The notes under the pieces: generated by a model
What the model saw: only the letters and a program-made list of their open reading frames with translations
Told to the model about the DNA's origin: nothing
The model's database searches: none
Shown here: piece by piece, positions 12,625 through 12,719 of the stretch
How the letters are laid out: each line of letters begins with the position of its first letter
Numbering within the stretch: position 1 is the stretch's first letter
NCBI GenBank assembly: GCA_001689515.1
Contig: LUJR01000001.1
Coordinates: forward strand, 1 to 12,719
Direction: 5' to 3'
Length of the DNA stretch: 12,719 nucleotides
Source: Bacteroidales bacterium M7
Lineage (GTDB): Bacteria; Bacteroidota; Bacteroidia; Bacteroidales; Muribaculaceae
Program-made: the position numbers and the translations under genes

Positions 12625-12719
12625 TCTATGTTCACCTCAATGCCGTTCTCGAACGATTTGATGCGAGTGTCAGGAAGCATGCAAAAATTGTGGGTCAGTA
12701 GCAAAAGCCGGTTGAATTG
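12615..12719 (-). CDS. C-terminal end of an unidentified protein (cut by window edge)
   Basis: The minus strand is open from the window edge (12719) to a TAG at 12615-12617, giving 34 residues: it begins QFNRLLLLTHNFCMLPD and ends GIEVNIDKT. The hydrophobic strand followed by T-H-N resembles the His-switch strand near the end of some P-loop ATPases, but this is too little to name a family. It is convergent with tRNA-Pro and its stop lies inside the palindrome. A chance open frame is possible given the short length. Confidence 0.4.
   Translation of the reverse strand, partial: QFNRLLLLTHNFCMLPDTRIKSFENGIEVNIDKT

Noticed and set aside
1..12719. Mobile element, prophage, toxin-antitoxin or CRISPR content
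   Set aside because: No transposase, integrase, recombinase, regularly spaced repeats or toxin/antitoxin pairs were seen. The tRNA is intact with no duplicated 3' end downstream that would mark an attachment site.

Overview
The window looks like chromosomal DNA of a gut-type Bacteroidales bacterium; Muribaculaceae is my guess, from protein flavour only. The support is: several promoter boxes of the Bacteroidota form TAnnTTTG, few clear Shine-Dalgarno sites, a secreted protein with the CHU_C / type B type IX secretion tail, a Bacteroidales-type UvrA paralogue, and a long structured RNA resembling the Bacteroidales-1 family. No transposase, integrase, phage gene or CRISPR array was seen.

Left part (1-2320, minus strand): a tight run of five genes transcribed towards the left edge. 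In transcription order they are a RimJ-like GNAT acetyltransferase, a GrpB/UPF0157 protein, a chloramphenicol-acetyltransferase-like enzyme, a 4-oxalocrotonate-tautomerase-like protein, and a second GNAT cut by the window edge. Junctions are overlaps or short gaps, so this reads as one operon of small-molecule-modifying enzymes, possibly for detoxification. Its substrate is unknown.

Middle left (2445-4885, minus strand): an SOS/mutagenesis-type unit. It holds a small acidic ORF of 55 aa, a Y-family (UmuC-like) polymerase with catalytic residues and a clamp-binding motif, and a 70-aa partner protein overlapping it by 4 nt. A secreted low-complexity protein rich in Lys, Tyr, Asp and His follows, then a perfect 22-bp hairpin. 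No UmuD is present.

Centre (5072-7663, plus strand): a strong promoter drives an RNA of about 325 nt with many hairpins and a 3' U-run. Next come three secreted-protein genes: a PEGA-domain-like protein, its tandem paralogue (broken by a one-base frameshift at a T run), and a lectin-fold-like protein. A bidirectional terminator closes this run and also serves uvrA from the other side.

Right (7677-12719): on the minus strand, a short type IX secretion cargo with a CHU_C tail, an MltD-like lytic transglycosylase, and a UvrA paralogue whose first zinc-finger half is replaced. On the plus strand, tRNA-Pro(CGG) with encoded CCA is followed by a perfect palindrome. The palindrome contains the stop codon of a convergent gene that runs off the right edge.
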